From Ruegeria sp. THAF57 (GTDB lineage Bacteria > Pseudomonadota > Alphaproteobacteria > Rhodobacterales > Rhodobacteraceae): a stretch of DNA of 64,000 bases. The notes under the pieces are model-generated. The model was not told the origin of the DNA. It was given only the letters and a program-made list of their open reading frames with translations, and did not search any database. Shown in pieces: positions 7,737-16,302 of the stretch. The position numbers were made by a program, and so were the translations under genes. The first letter of the stretch is position 1. Every line of letters begins with the position of its first letter. The DNA lies in NCBI RefSeq assembly GCF_903914075.1, contig NZ_CAIWNQ010000007.1, positions 147,443-211,442 on the forward strand, read 5' to 3'.

Positions 7737-7961
7737 ATGGAAGGCGATCTCGCACACATCGGCGCAGGCCTGGCAGCAATCGGTTCCGGCGCAGCCGCAA
7801 TCGGGGTGGGCAACGTAGCAGGCAACTTCCTGGCCGGCGCCCTGCGCAACCCTTCGGCGGCTGCTTCGCAGACCGCAACCCTCTTCATCGGTATCGCATT
7901 CGCAGAAGCTCTGGGGATCTTCGCATTCCTGGTCTCGCTGCTGCTGATGTTCGCCGTATAA
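7737..7961 (+). CDS. atpE: ATP synthase F0 subunit c
   Basis: This 74-residue hairpin protein forms the rotor ring. Helix one contains [23 protein letters not shown], the polar loop is RNPSAAA, and helix two carries the proton-binding glutamate Glu57 in [10 protein letters not shown]. No sodium-motif residues are evident, so it is likely proton-driven. A strong TAAGGAG precedes the ATG by a few nucleotides, in line with the high translation needed for a multi-copy subunit. A perfect 10-bp hairpin follows the gene (separate entry). Confidence 0.97.
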   Translation: MEGDLAHIGAGLAAIGSGAAAIGVGNVAGNFLAGALRNPSAAASQTATLFIGIAFAEALGIFAFLVSLLLMFAV

Positions 7962-7985
7962 TCTGCGGAACCTGATCCTTACGCG

Positions 7986-8016
7986 CAGGTGGGCCCAAGC
8001 CATAGCGGCCCACCTG
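7986..8016 (+). repeat. Intercistronic hairpin between atpE and atpF'
   Basis: CAGGTGGGCC (7986-7995) pairs perfectly with GGCCCACCTG (8007-8016) around an 11-nt loop, in the 86-bp gap after atpE. No T-tract follows. Position and shape suggest a processing or 3'-end-stabilising element that helps raise AtpE output relative to the other F0 subunits. Confidence 0.65.
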
Positions 8017-8047
8017 TTGTAAAGACAAGTTTCCGACGGAGGATATC

Positions 8048-8599
8048 ATGGCGACTGAACCCCTTACAAAAGAGGTAGCTGGCTCGTGCGTCGACTCCTA
8101 TGGCTCTGCCATCGGGATGCCGCAGCTCTGCTTCGATTGGTTCCCCAACCAGATTTTCTGGCTGGTCATTACGCTGGTCGTCATCTTTCTGGTCCTGTCT
8201 CGCGTGGCTCTGCCCCGCATCGCGGCAATCCTGGCTGAACGTCAGGGGACCATTACAAATGACCTGGCTGCGGCCGAAGATCTGAAGGCCAAGGCGGTCG
8301 AGGCCGAAGAGGCCTATAACAAGGCGCTGGCCGATGCCCGTTCTGAGGCACAGCGTATCGCAGCGGAAGCCCGTGCTGAAATTCAGTCCGGTCTGGATGA
8401 CGCGATTGCCAAGGCGGACGCGGAAATCGCTGCAAAGGCGGCTGAATCGGAAAAGGCAATTGCCGAAATCCGTGCCGGTGCGCTGGAAAGCATTCAAGTG
8501 GTTGCCAAGGATACGGCGGCTGAACTGGTCACTGCACTGGGCGGAGAGGCGGATGCCAAAGCCATCGACAGTGCAATTGACGCGCAGACGAAAGGATAA
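8048..8599 (+). CDS. atpF2: ATP synthase F0 subunit b'
   Basis: This 183-residue b-type stator subunit has one transmembrane helix (about residues 37-57, [20 protein letters not shown]) followed by a long alanine/glutamate-rich coiled coil to the C-terminus. Phototrophic and other alphaproteobacteria carry two b-type genes, the first (b') lacking the signal-like N-terminus. The sequence [16 protein letters not shown] is typical of b'. It stands between atpE and atpF in the usual order. The ATG is preceded by CGGAGGATATC. Confidence 0.95.
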   Translation: MATEPLTKEVAGSCVDSYGSAIGMPQLCFDWFPNQIFWLVITLVVIFLVLSRVALPRIAAILAERQGTITNDLAAAEDLKAKAVEAEEAYNKALADARSEAQRIAAEARAEIQSGLDDAIAKADAEIAAKAAESEKAIAEIRAGALESIQVVAKDTAAELVTALGGEADAKAIDSAIDAQTKG

Positions 8600-8604
8600 G
8601 TGAC

Positions 8605-9165
8605 ATGCGGAATACTCTTGCCCTTATCCTGACCGTCGGTGCCGCTAGCCCCGCGCTGGCCGCAAGCGGCCCGTTCTTCTCGCTTGGCAACACCGACTTT
8701 GTGGTCCTGCTGGGCTTCATCGTCTTCATCGCGGTTCTGTTCTACTTCAAAGTACCCGGCATGATCGGCGGCGCTTTGGACAACCGGGCCGACGGCATCA
8801 AGTCCGAACTGGACGAAGCCCGCGCTCTGCATGAAGAAGCGCGCAGTTTGCTTGCCTCGTATGAGCGCAAGCAGCGTGAAGTGCAGACGCAGGCAGACGC
8901 CATCGTTGCGGCGGCCAAGGACGACGCGGCTCTGGCTGCTGAACAAGCCAAGGTCGATCTGGAAAAATCCATCGCACGCCGACTGGCGGCTGCGCAGGAT
9001 CAGATTGCATCGGCTGAGGCGTCGGCTGTGAAAGAAGTCCGTGATCAGGCCATCACCGTTGCAGTTTCCGCAGCAAACGCGGTTCTGGCCAAACAGATGA
9101 CTGCCACACAAGCCAACAAGCTTATCGACGCGGCAATCGCCGATGTAGGCGAAAAGCTGCACTAA
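8605..9165 (+). CDS. atpF: ATP synthase F0 subunit b
   Basis: This 186-residue stator subunit pairs with b'. The N-terminal MRNTLALILTVGAASPALA looks like a cleavable signal peptide, common in alphaproteobacterial b subunits. It is followed by the membrane helix FVVLLGFIVFIAVLFYFKV and a long charged coiled coil. AAGGA precedes the ATG and the gene starts 5 bp after the b' stop. It is the last gene of the operon; an intrinsic terminator lies 23 bp downstream. The F1 genes (atpHAGDC) are not in this window, as expected for alphaproteobacteria. Confidence 0.95.
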   Translation: MRNTLALILTVGAASPALAASGPFFSLGNTDFVVLLGFIVFIAVLFYFKVPGMIGGALDNRADGIKSELDEARALHEEARSLLASYERKQREVQTQADAIVAAAKDDAALAAEQAKVDLEKSIARRLAAAQDQIASAEASAVKEVRDQAITVAVSAANAVLAKQMTATQANKLIDAAIADVGEKLH

Positions 9166-9188
9166 GCTGTTGCGCAATCCGAACAAGA

Positions 9189-9214
9189 AACCCGGCCGTT
9201 GAGCCGGGTTTTTT
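9189..9214 (+). terminator. Intrinsic terminator of the F0 operon
   Basis: AACCCGGC (9189-9196) and GCCGGGTT (9203-9210) form an 8-bp stem with loop CGTTGA, followed by a T-tract to 9214. Confidence 0.9.
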
Positions 9215-9248
9215 GTTTGTCACAGTTCGGATGCGGTACTGCCACTCA

Positions 9249-9923
9249 TTACCCCGGCAACTTGCTAAGGGCGCTTTCGTAATCCGGCGAGGCCACAAAC
9301 AAATCCGGCAAATCCGCCAGAGCCCTGTCGATGGGGTCGTAAACCTGAGCAGCCTTCGCCAGAATTTCGTCAGGGATAGACTTGCGCGCCCGTTCAGCCC
9401 GCTCTGGCAGAGTGAACTTCAATCCCAGAAAATCTTCGACATCTTCTTGTCTGCGCCAAATCGCGTCGTAGTTGAGGCACAGAACAGGGACGTCCTGAAA
9501 AGTGCCCCACTGCCTCATCTGTTCGACCTGATTGAGAACGTCAAATTCGAACAGATCATCGAATGTCCCCTTGGCGTGAAGGTGTTCAAAGTGCTGGTCT
9601 ACCCAATCACGCCCAAATCTCTCCAACGCGGAATAGACGGAAAGGGCAGAGTCTTTCGTGGGGCCAAAACAGAACAGAACCTTGACGTTTTCGCGGCCCT
9701 TCAGGCCAGCCGGAAAATCATGGGTCTTGATCAGAGATCCCGCAGGCAATTCAGCCGTTGCTAATTCCGGTTCAAACCCTGCCTTTGGTTTTCGGAACCA
9801 GCGGCGACGCTTGCAGGCCACCCAAAGTGCGTCAAACATCAGCGTGCTGCCCGATCTGCCATTGCTGGCCACAATTATGCAGGGGTCATCTTTGCTGTTC
9901 AGGCCGAAAGTAAGTTTGGACAT
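9249..9923 (-). CDS. Sulfotransferase-like protein
   Basis: This 224-residue protein contains SNGRSGSTLM at residues 20-29, the phosphosulfate-binding P-loop-like motif of PAPS-dependent sulfotransferases. FCFGPTKDSALSVYSALERFG resembles the second (3'-phosphate) motif. The rest, including NYDAIWRRQEDVEDFLGL, fits the C-terminal helical part of small bacterial sulfotransferases. The acceptor is unknown; extracellular glycans or lipids are usual. I chose the ATG at 9921-9923 over a GTG at 9942-9944; neither has a good ribosome site. It stands alone, convergent with atpF, and its base composition is slightly more AT-rich than its neighbours. Confidence 0.65.
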   Translation of the reverse strand: MSKLTFGLNSKDDPCIIVASNGRSGSTLMFDALWVACKRRRWFRKPKAGFEPELATAELPAGSLIKTHDFPAGLKGRENVKVLFCFGPTKDSALSVYSALERFGRDWVDQHFEHLHAKGTFDDLFEFDVLNQVEQMRQWGTFQDVPVLCLNYDAIWRRQEDVEDFLGLKFTLPERAERARKSIPDEILAKAAQVYDPIDRALADLPDLFVASPDYESALSKLPG

Positions 9924-10074
9924 TTTGATAACCAGGGTTCCCACACGGGTTCGGGATTTACCGGCACTAGATGTCTAACTTTCGGCAAAAGGTCCAGCGA
10001 TTAGCCGACGTCTCGTGCAGGCTTATCAGTCCGCGTGTGACTTTATAGCTGTGCGGAAACGTACCAAAGCGCCC

Positions 10075-10845
10075 TTACGCCTGTCCGGTTTCGTGATCCA
10101 GCCTTTGCTGCGCGATCGCCTCGTTACGGAGGGCTTTTTGGTGGTCTTCCATACATTGCCGCACAAAGCTCAGGTGGCGATGTACTGCTTCTCTGGCACC
10201 GTCTGGGTCGCGGGCCTGAAGCGCGGCGTTGATGTCGCGGTGCTGGTCTAGAATAGCCTCGCGCGTGGTGCGCTGGTTGAACATCATTTGGCGATTGTAG
10301 AACACCCCTTGCCGCAGCAAGTCAAACATGGATCGCATCATGTGCAGCATCACGACGTTATGGCTGGCGTCGATGATGGCCATATGAAACTGGGCGTCCA
10401 GATGAGCTTCGTCTTCCGGGGCATTGCGCGTGTGGGCGGCTTCCATTTTGTCAAAGATCGTCTGAACGACCTTCAAATCGCTTTCCGACCCCAGTCGCGC
10501 CGCGCGCTCGGCTGCCAACCCCTCCATATCCCGGCGGAAAGACAGATAGTCCGAAACCGCCTCATCATGGCTGCTGAACAGTCGGATCAGGGCAGGGGAA
10601 AAGGCTGATCCCAAAACCTCGGCCACATAGATGCCAGATCCGGCTTTTGCAGTCAGCAGGCCTTGGTCCTGCAGTTCGGATATTGCTTCGCGCAGGGACG
10701 GGCGGGACACGCCCAGTCGTTCGGCCAGTTCACGCTCGGCCGGAAGGCGCTCGCCGGGGCGTAGGATGCCTCGCAGGATCAGCAATTCGATTTGCCGCAC
10801 CACTGCTATTGAGAGCTTTTCGGTCTGAACTTTTTGAAAGGGCAT
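10075..10845 (-). CDS. FadR-type GntR transcriptional regulator (FCD domain)
   Basis: This 256-residue regulator has an N-terminal winged helix (MPFQKVQTEKLSIAVVRQIE, then RPGERLPAERELAERLGVSRPSLREAI, about residues 1-70) and a C-terminal all-helical FCD ligand domain. The metal-ligand residues of FCD domains are visible as the Asp and His of DAQFHMAII, the His of DQHRDIN and the His of VHRHLSFV. Homologues control lactate, pyruvate, glycolate or amino-acid genes. The ATG at 10843-10845 is preferred over a TTG at 10870-10872, which would lie inside a palindrome. It is divergent from the aminotransferase at 11001, its likely target. Confidence 0.9.
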   Translation of the reverse strand: MPFQKVQTEKLSIAVVRQIELLILRGILRPGERLPAERELAERLGVSRPSLREAISELQDQGLLTAKAGSGIYVAEVLGSAFSPALIRLFSSHDEAVSDYLSFRRDMEGLAAERAARLGSESDLKVVQTIFDKMEAAHTRNAPEDEAHLDAQFHMAIIDASHNVVMLHMMRSMFDLLRQGVFYNRQMMFNQRTTREAILDQHRDINAALQARDPDGAREAVHRHLSFVRQCMEDHQKALRNEAIAQQRLDHETGQA

Positions 10846-10865
10846 GGGGATGTCGTTTTGAGAAT

Positions 10866-10884
10866 TGGTCAAATCATATGACCA
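10866..10884. promoter_or_regulatory. Candidate GntR/FadR operator between regulator and aminotransferase
   Basis: TGGTCAAAT-C-ATATGACCA is a 19-bp palindrome with one mismatched pair, 21 bp from the regulator start. A weaker copy, GTCAGTA-A-TATTGAC, lies at 10936-10950 before the aminotransferase. FadR-group regulators favour TGGT...ACCA dyads, so autoregulation and control of the divergent gene are plausible. Confidence 0.5.
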
Positions 10885-11000
10885 CGGTTTGCGGGGCGGT
10901 TCAAGAAGAGCAGATCACAGGGTTCGAAACATTAGGTCAGTAATATTGACATTAATGTGCGAGTCACTAGTGTTCACCCATTCAAGAGCGGAGGAGGCTC

Positions 11001-12200
11001 ATGACCAACCACGAGTTGTTTGCAACGCGGGCGTCGCGCATGAAGGCGTCGGAAATTCGCGAATTGCTGAAGCTGCTGGATCAGCCCGGAATCATTTCCT
11101 TTGCGGGCGGGATTCCAGACCCGGCCTTGTTTCCCGCAGACGCGTTCGCGCAGGCTTTTCAGGTTGCGCTTGGCCCCAAAAAGCAGGCGCAGGCCCTGCA
11201 ATATTCGGTCAGCGAGGGCTATGCCCCGTTGCGCGAATGGCTTGTCGGCCACATGCGCGAGATCGGCGTTGTCTGCGACATCGACAATATTCTGATTACC
11301 TCTGGGTCACAGCAAGCGTTGGACTATTTGGGTAAGCTTTACCTGTCACCCGGCGACACGGCGCTTGTTGGTTGGCCGACATATCTGGGCGCGCTGGCCG
11401 CATTCAACGCTTATGAACCGCGGTTCGACCGGCTAAGCGTCAATGGCAACCGGGGTGCTGACGAATACGCAACCGCTGCCGCGGCGGGCAGGGTCAAGTT
11501 TGCCTACCTGTCTCCGGATTTTGCCAATCCAACGGGCGAGGCCGTGGATTTGCGGGGCCGCGAGGCTTTGCTGGATCTTGCTGATGACCTGAACTGCGCC
11601 GTGATCGAAGACGGGGCGTATCAGGCGTTGCGATATGAAGGGGAGACGATCCCTCCGGTTTTGGCATTGGAACTGGCGCGGAAGGGGTCGATCGAGGACT
11701 GTCGCACGATCTATTGCGGCAGCTTCTCCAAGACGCTGTCGCCGGGTCTTAGGGTCGGGTGGGTTGTTGCGGCCAAACCCGTGATCTCTCAACTGGTTCT
11801 GATGAAGCAGGCTGCTGATCTTCACTCGGCGACCATTAACCAGATGGCGATCGAAAAAGTGGCTCGGGCGTGTTTCGACACGCATATCCCAATGCTGCGG
11901 CAGACTTATGGCGCGCGCCGGGGAGCGATACTGGATGCGTTGGAAAAATACATGCCGAAAGGGGTGGAGTGGACGAAGCCTGAAGGGGGGATGTTTATCT
12001 GGCTAACGCTGCCTGTTGGCACCGATGGCGCCGCGTTGCTGTCTCGCGCTTTGGAAACGGTCAAAGTGGCCTTTGTTCCGGGTCAGGCATTTTTCCCCGA
12101 TGGCTCGGGTGAAAACACGATCCGATTGAGCTTTTCAAATTCGGACGAGGCGACAATTCGCCAAGGTATACGCCGCTTGGGCGAGGTCTTGCAGACCTGA
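11001..12200 (+). CDS. PLP-dependent aminotransferase, class I (LysN/MocR-like group)
   Basis: This 399-residue fold-type I aminotransferase has the PLP lysine at Lys244 in CGSFSKTLSPGLRVGW. Other features are ISFAGGIPDPALFP near the N-terminus, ITSGSQQALDYLGK (residues 99-112, phosphate-binding region), SPDFANPTGE and a C-terminal NTIRLSFSN with the carboxylate-binding arginine. The group includes 2-aminoadipate and other broad amino-acid:2-oxoglutarate transaminases; the substrate is not predictable. GGAGGAGG precedes the ATG. It is divergent from a FadR-type regulator with a shared palindromic promoter, so it is likely substrate-induced. Confidence 0.9.
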   Translation: MTNHELFATRASRMKASEIRELLKLLDQPGIISFAGGIPDPALFPADAFAQAFQVALGPKKQAQALQYSVSEGYAPLREWLVGHMREIGVVCDIDNILITSGSQQALDYLGKLYLSPGDTALVGWPTYLGALAAFNAYEPRFDRLSVNGNRGADEYATAAAAGRVKFAYLSPDFANPTGEAVDLRGREALLDLADDLNCAVIEDGAYQALRYEGETIPPVLALELARKGSIEDCRTIYCGSFSKTLSPGLRVGWVVAAKPVISQLVLMKQAADLHSATINQMAIEKVARACFDTHIPMLRQTYGARRGAILDALEKYMPKGVEWTKPEGGMFIWLTLPVGTDGAALLSRALETVKVAFVPGQAFFPDGSGENTIRLSFSNSDEATIRQGIRRLGEVLQT

Positions 12201-12246
12201 ATGCGCAATAAGGGTCTGTTAACTAATTCCGGCCATTGACCGGGGT

Positions 12247-12654
12247 ATGAAACGGTTTCTGACTTTGCTGCTGATGTCGGCCGCTTGTTCGGCTGGCACA
12301 CCGCATTTCAACGATGTTCCGGCCACCCGTATTGCTGTCAACGGCAGCGTATTTGACGTGCGCGTAAGAGGAGAGTTGGCCGAGGCTGTGCGGATCAACA
12401 CGCAATATGCCCCGCGCCTAGGCCCAATCCGCGAACGTGCAGCCCTTGCGATGGCACAGGTATCAGGCTGCCCTATTCTGGATGTTCTTGGCGATGCGGC
12501 TGTCACCGTCGGCGTTTTGGGGTGTGTTCGCCAGTCAGGTGAACGCTTGTTGCTGACCTCGATTTCCGTGCCAAACTACGAATGTATTGATTTTGGCACC
12601 TATGAAAGTTCAGGTGACGGCGGTTATCAGGTTTTTGAGTGCACGCCCTATTGA
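12247..12654 (+). CDS. Small exported protein, probable lipoprotein
   Basis: This 135-residue protein has a signal peptide MKRFLTLLLMSAACSAG; the cysteine at residue 14 could be lipidated, although SAAC is a weak lipobox. The mature part has four further cysteines (CP, GCV, YEC, FEC) likely to form disulfides and no domain I recognise. It follows the aminotransferase by 46 bp and precedes smc, where many Rhodobacteraceae carry other small genes. Function unknown. Confidence 0.7.
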   Translation: MKRFLTLLLMSAACSAGTPHFNDVPATRIAVNGSVFDVRVRGELAEAVRINTQYAPRLGPIRERAALAMAQVSGCPILDVLGDAAVTVGVLGCVRQSGERLLLTSISVPNYECIDFGTYESSGDGGYQVFECTPY

Positions 12655-12718
12655 TTCAGGCTGAGACCGGCGGAAATCAGCAAGATATTGTGGATAACTC
12701 GTGCCGATATCCCATATC

Positions 12719-12758
12719 CTGCGCAACCTCGTTGACTCAGCCCCAATCTGTTGCGCAG
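12719..12758. repeat. Inverted repeat upstream of smc
   Basis: CTGCGCAAC (12719-12727) and GTTGCGCAG (12750-12758) are perfect 9-bp complements separated by 22 nt. It lies 36 bp before the smc TTG start and 65 bp after the previous stop. It may be a stem-loop in the leader of smc or the end of the upstream transcript; no T-tract follows. Confidence 0.5.
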
Positions 12759-12777
12759 ACTTCCAGATATAGGAATC

Positions 12778-12804
12778 ATGGGACCCGTCGCCTTTGCGCT
12801 TTAG
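12778..12804 (+). other. Possible 8-codon upstream ORF overlapping the smc start
   Basis: An ATG preceded by AGGAA opens a frame encoding MGPVAFAL and stopping at TAG (12802-12804), 8 nt inside smc in another frame. Because smc uses a TTG start with only GGGA 10 nt upstream, translation of this minigene could feed or limit smc initiation. This is speculative. Confidence 0.25.
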
Positions 12805-15800
12805 CAAACTCAAACTTACCGGCTTCAAAAGCTTTGTTGATCCGACCGACCTGATCATCGCGGACGGGTTGACCGGAGTTGTGGGCCCAAACGGCTGCGG
12901 CAAGTCCAATCTTCTGGAAGCGTTGCGTTGGGTGATGGGGGAAAACCGCCCCAAATCCATGCGCGGTGGTGCGATGGAGGACGTGATTTTTGCGGGGGCG
13001 GCCACACGTCCCGCCCGCAATTTTGCCGAAGTTGTTCTGACCATGGACAACTCGGAGCGGCTGGCCCCGTCAGGGTTCAACGAAACCGATCAGCTTGAGA
13101 TCGTGCGCCGTATCACCCGTGATGTGGGCAGCGCCTATAAGACCAATGGCAAGGACGTACGGGCGCGTGATGTGCAGATGCTGTTCGCGGATGCCTCGAC
13201 CGGCGCGCATTCGCCCGCGCTTGTGGGTCAGAACCGCATCGCCGAATTGATCAATGCCAAACCCCGCGCGCGTCGACGTATTCTGGAAGAGGCTGCGGGG
13301 ATCTCCGGTCTGTACCAGCGTCGGCATGAGGCCGAGTTGAAGCTGAAAGGCACTGAATCCAACCTGACGCGCGTCGATGACGTTCTGGAGCAGCTTGGAA
13401 CGCAGCTTGCACAGTTGGCCCGACAAGCACGTCAGGCCGCGCGCTATCGCGAGATTGGCGAGCAGTTGCGGCAGGCCGAGGGGATGCTGCTGTATCGTCG
13501 CTGGAAAGAGGCCGACATGGCCCGTCAACAGGCCGAAGAAAAGCTGCGCGAGCGCATTACCGAGGCGTCCCGCGCCGAGGCCGAAGCGCGTGAAGCGGCG
13601 GCCAAACGCGCCGAGATCGAGGAAACTCTGCCCCCTCTGCGTGAGGAAGAGGCCATAGCTGCCGCCGTGTTGCAGCGCCAGCAGGTGCAGCGCGATCAAT
13701 TGGCCGATCAGGAAACACGCGCCCGCCAAACGATCGAAACCTTGACCAACCGCATTCAGCAGTTGGGCAACGATATTGAGCGCGAGGCTGGCCTGAACCG
13801 CGACGCAGGTCAGATGATCGAACGGTTGGAGTGGGAGGCGAGAGAGCTTGCCAAGGCCGCCGAAGGGCATGATGAGAAAGTCGCCGAAGCCGCCGAGATT
13901 GCGCGCGAGGCGGCGTCTGTCCTGCAGGACCGGGAGGATCACCTCTCGCAGGAAACTGAGGACATGGCGCGGCTTGTCGCCCGACACCAATCGGCGCAGC
14001 GTTTGGTTGAAGACAGCCGCAAGACGCTGGCCCGGTCTGAGGGCGAAGAAGAAAAAGCCCGTGTCGCGGTGGACGAAGCCCGTGACGCACTGAGCCGCGC
14101 AACCGACGCATTCGAGGCAGCCCAGGAGGGTGAGGAAGAAGCCCGCGAATCTGCTGAGGCCGCCGAAGAAGCACTGGCCGCTGCGGATGAGTTGCGCACC
14201 GAGACACAGGCCAGAGAGGCCGAGGCCCGTGCCCAACGGTCCGAAGCCGAAGGTGAGCTTGGCGCCATTCGCGCCGAAACCGCGGCCCTTGCGAAACTGG
14301 TCGAACGTGATACGGCCGAAGGCGGGCAGGTGCTTGACCTGCTGCGCGTGGCGCCGGGTTACGAAAAGGCGCTGGGTGCGGCGCTGGCCGATGACCTGCG
14401 CGCGCCTCTGGTCGAAGGTGATGGACCGTCCGGCTGGGTTCAGGTTGCCGGATACGATACTGATCAGCCCCTGCCAGACGGCGCTGAACCGCTAGCGTTG
14501 CATGTGTCAGGGCCGGATCGTCTGAGCCGCCGGATTGCTCAGATCGGGTTGGTCGACGCAGAACAAGGTGCGCGGCTGCAGGCCTCGCTGCAACCGGGGC
14601 AACGTCTGGTGTCGCGCTCGGGTGATCTGTGGCGCTGGGACGGGTTCCGGGCCTGGGCCGAGGACGCGCCAAGCGCAGCTGCCCTTCGGCTGGAGCAATT
14701 GAACAAGCTGGAAGCGCTGAAACAGGAACTGGCCCGGACTGAGGCGCAAGCTGATGGCGCGCGCGCCGCGCATGAGGCGCTGTCGCAGCAACTGGCCGAT
14801 GTCACCGAAGCAGACCGCCGGGCGCGTGAAGCCCGCCGTGCTGCTGATCAGCGTATGGCGGAAACTGCGCGGCAACTCAGCCGGGCCGAGGCCGACCGCA
14901 ATCTGGCACAGGGCAAGCTTGAGACCTTGACCCTTGCCGTCGACCGCCACAAGGAAGACGCCATGTCTGCCCGCGCCCAACTGCGCGAGGCCGAGGGCGC
15001 GCTGACCGGTTTGGGTGATCTGGACAGTGCCCGCGCGCAGGTTGAGGACATCAAACAGACGGTCGAGGCCGCGCGGATCACCATGCTGACCCACCGCTCG
15101 TCCCATGATGAACTGCGCCGCGAAGGTGAAGCCCGAACCCGGCGCACGCAAGAGGTGACGAAAGACCTGAGCGGTTGGCGTCATCGTCTGGACAGTGCCG
15201 AAAAGCGGATATCGGAACTGGCAGAGCGCAAGGAAAGCTCGGAAGACGAGCTGTCCGAAGCCACGGCCGCCCCCGGTGAAATTGCCGAGGCGCGCGAAGA
15301 ACTTAACGAGTTGATCGAAACCGCCGAAGCGCGTCGGGCCGAGGCTGCGGATAAGCTGGCTCAGGCCGAAACCCAGCAGCGCGAAGTTGTCATGGCCGAG
15401 CGGGATGCAGAGCGCGTCGCTTCCGAGGCCCGCGAAACCCGAGCGGCTGCTGAGGCGCGGTGTGACGCCGCAAAAGAAGGGGTAACTGCAGCGGCTGAAC
15501 GCATCGCCGAAGATCAACAATTAACCCCGAACCAGTTGCTGAACCAATTGGATGTGAACCCCGATCAGATGCCCGCCGCCGACGCGCTTGAGGCCGAGGT
15601 AAACCGCCACAAACGCCAGCGTGACGCGATGGGCGCGGTGAACTTGCGCGCCGAAGATGATGCGAAAGAGGTTCAGGAAGAATTCGACACGCTGAACGGG
15701 GAAAAGGCCGATTTGGAAGAGGCGATCAAGGCCCTGCGCAGCGGGATTGCCAGCCTCAACCGCGAAGGGCGCGAGCGCCTGCTGACAGCGTTTGAACAGG

Positions 15801-16249
15801 TGAATTCGAACTTCGCCATGCTGTTCAAGCACCTGTTCGGCGGGGGTGAGGCCAATCTGGTCATGGTCGAAAGCGACGATCCCCTGGATGCTGGGCTTGA
15901 GATTATGTGCCAGCCCCCGGGCAAGAAGCTCTCAACCCTAAGCCTTCTGTCGGGCGGCGAACAGACCCTGACCGCGACCGCGCTGATCTTTGGCGTGTTC
16001 CTGGCCAATCCCGCGCCGATCTGTGTGCTGGACGAGGTCGACGCGCCGCTGGACGACGCCAACGTGACGCGCTTCTGCGACTTGCTGGACGAGATGTGCC
16101 GCCAGACCGACACGCGGTTTCTGATCATCACCCACCACGCGGTGACGATGGCGCGGATGGATCGTCTGTTCGGCGTGACCATGCAGGAACAAGGCGTCAG
16201 CCAACTGGTTTCCGTCGATCTGAAGAAGGCCGAGCAGATGGTCGCCTGA
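12794..16249 (+). CDS. smc: Chromosome segregation protein SMC
   Basis: This 1151-residue SMC ATPase condenses and aligns chromosome arms with ScpA/ScpB. The head halves carry Walker A GPNGCGKSN (residues 31-39) and, near residue 1050, the signature LSGGEQTLTATALIFG and Walker B CVLDEVDAPLDDANV. Two long Glu/Ala/Arg coiled coils (about 170-500 and 650-1000) flank a hinge at about 515-640. Length is standard. The start is TTG because the frame is closed at TAG 12770-12772 and no ATG or GTG lies between; it gives MRFSKLKLTGFKSF, the family start. ScpAB are not in the window. Confidence 0.97.
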   Translation: MRFSKLKLTGFKSFVDPTDLIIADGLTGVVGPNGCGKSNLLEALRWVMGENRPKSMRGGAMEDVIFAGAATRPARNFAEVVLTMDNSERLAPSGFNETDQLEIVRRITRDVGSAYKTNGKDVRARDVQMLFADASTGAHSPALVGQNRIAELINAKPRARRRILEEAAGISGLYQRRHEAELKLKGTESNLTRVDDVLEQLGTQLAQLARQARQAARYREIGEQLRQAEGMLLYRRWKEADMARQQAEEKLRERITEASRAEAEAREAAAKRAEIEETLPPLREEEAIAAAVLQRQQVQRDQLADQETRARQTIETLTNRIQQLGNDIEREAGLNRDAGQMIERLEWEARELAKAAEGHDEKVAEAAEIAREAASVLQDREDHLSQETEDMARLVARHQSAQRLVEDSRKTLARSEGEEEKARVAVDEARDALSRATDAFEAAQEGEEEARESAEAAEEALAAADELRTETQAREAEARAQRSEAEGELGAIRAETAALAKLVERDTAEGGQVLDLLRVAPGYEKALGAALADDLRAPLVEGDGPSGWVQVAGYDTDQPLPDGAEPLALHVSGPDRLSRRIAQIGLVDAEQGARLQASLQPGQRLVSRSGDLWRWDGFRAWAEDAPSAAALRLEQLNKLEALKQELARTEAQADGARAAHEALSQQLADVTEADRRAREARRAADQRMAETARQLSRAEADRNLAQGKLETLTLAVDRHKEDAMSARAQLREAEGALTGLGDLDSARAQVEDIKQTVEAARITMLTHRSSHDELRREGEARTRRTQEVTKDLSGWRHRLDSAEKRISELAERKESSEDELSEATAAPGEIAEAREELNELIETAEARRAEAADKLAQAETQQREVVMAERDAERVASEARETRAAAEARCDAAKEGVTAAAERIAEDQQLTPNQLLNQLDVNPDQMPAADALEAEVNRHKRQRDAMGAVNLRAEDDAKEVQEEFDTLNGEKADLEEAIKALRSGIASLNREGRERLLTAFEQVNSNFAMLFKHLFGGGEANLVMVESDDPLDAGLEIMCQPPGKKLSTLSLLSGGEQTLTATALIFGVFLANPAPICVLDEVDAPLDDANVTRFCDLLDEMCRQTDTRFLIITHHAVTMARMDRLFGVTMQEQGVSQLVSVDLKKAEQMVA

Positions 16250-16259
16250 CCGCTCACTG

Positions 16260-16292
16260 TATCGTGACGCCTGTTGCGGGGCTTTCACGATA
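16260..16292. repeat. Inverted repeat between smc and next gene
   Basis: TATCGTG (16260-16266) and CACGATA (16286-16292) are perfect 7-bp complements with a 19-nt spacer. It begins 10 bp after the smc stop and ends 10 bp before the next start. There is no T-tract; it may be a 3'-end stabilising structure or chance. Confidence 0.35.
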
Positions 16293-16302
16293 GGGTCGCG
16301 GT

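Noticed and set aside
10915..10935. GGGTTCGAAAC resembling a tRNA T-loop
   Set aside because: No acceptor, D or anticodon stems can be built around it.
13070..14672. Long minus-strand frames opposite smc
   Set aside because: They are shadows of the coiled-coil codon pattern; no motif, ribosome site or promoter supports them.
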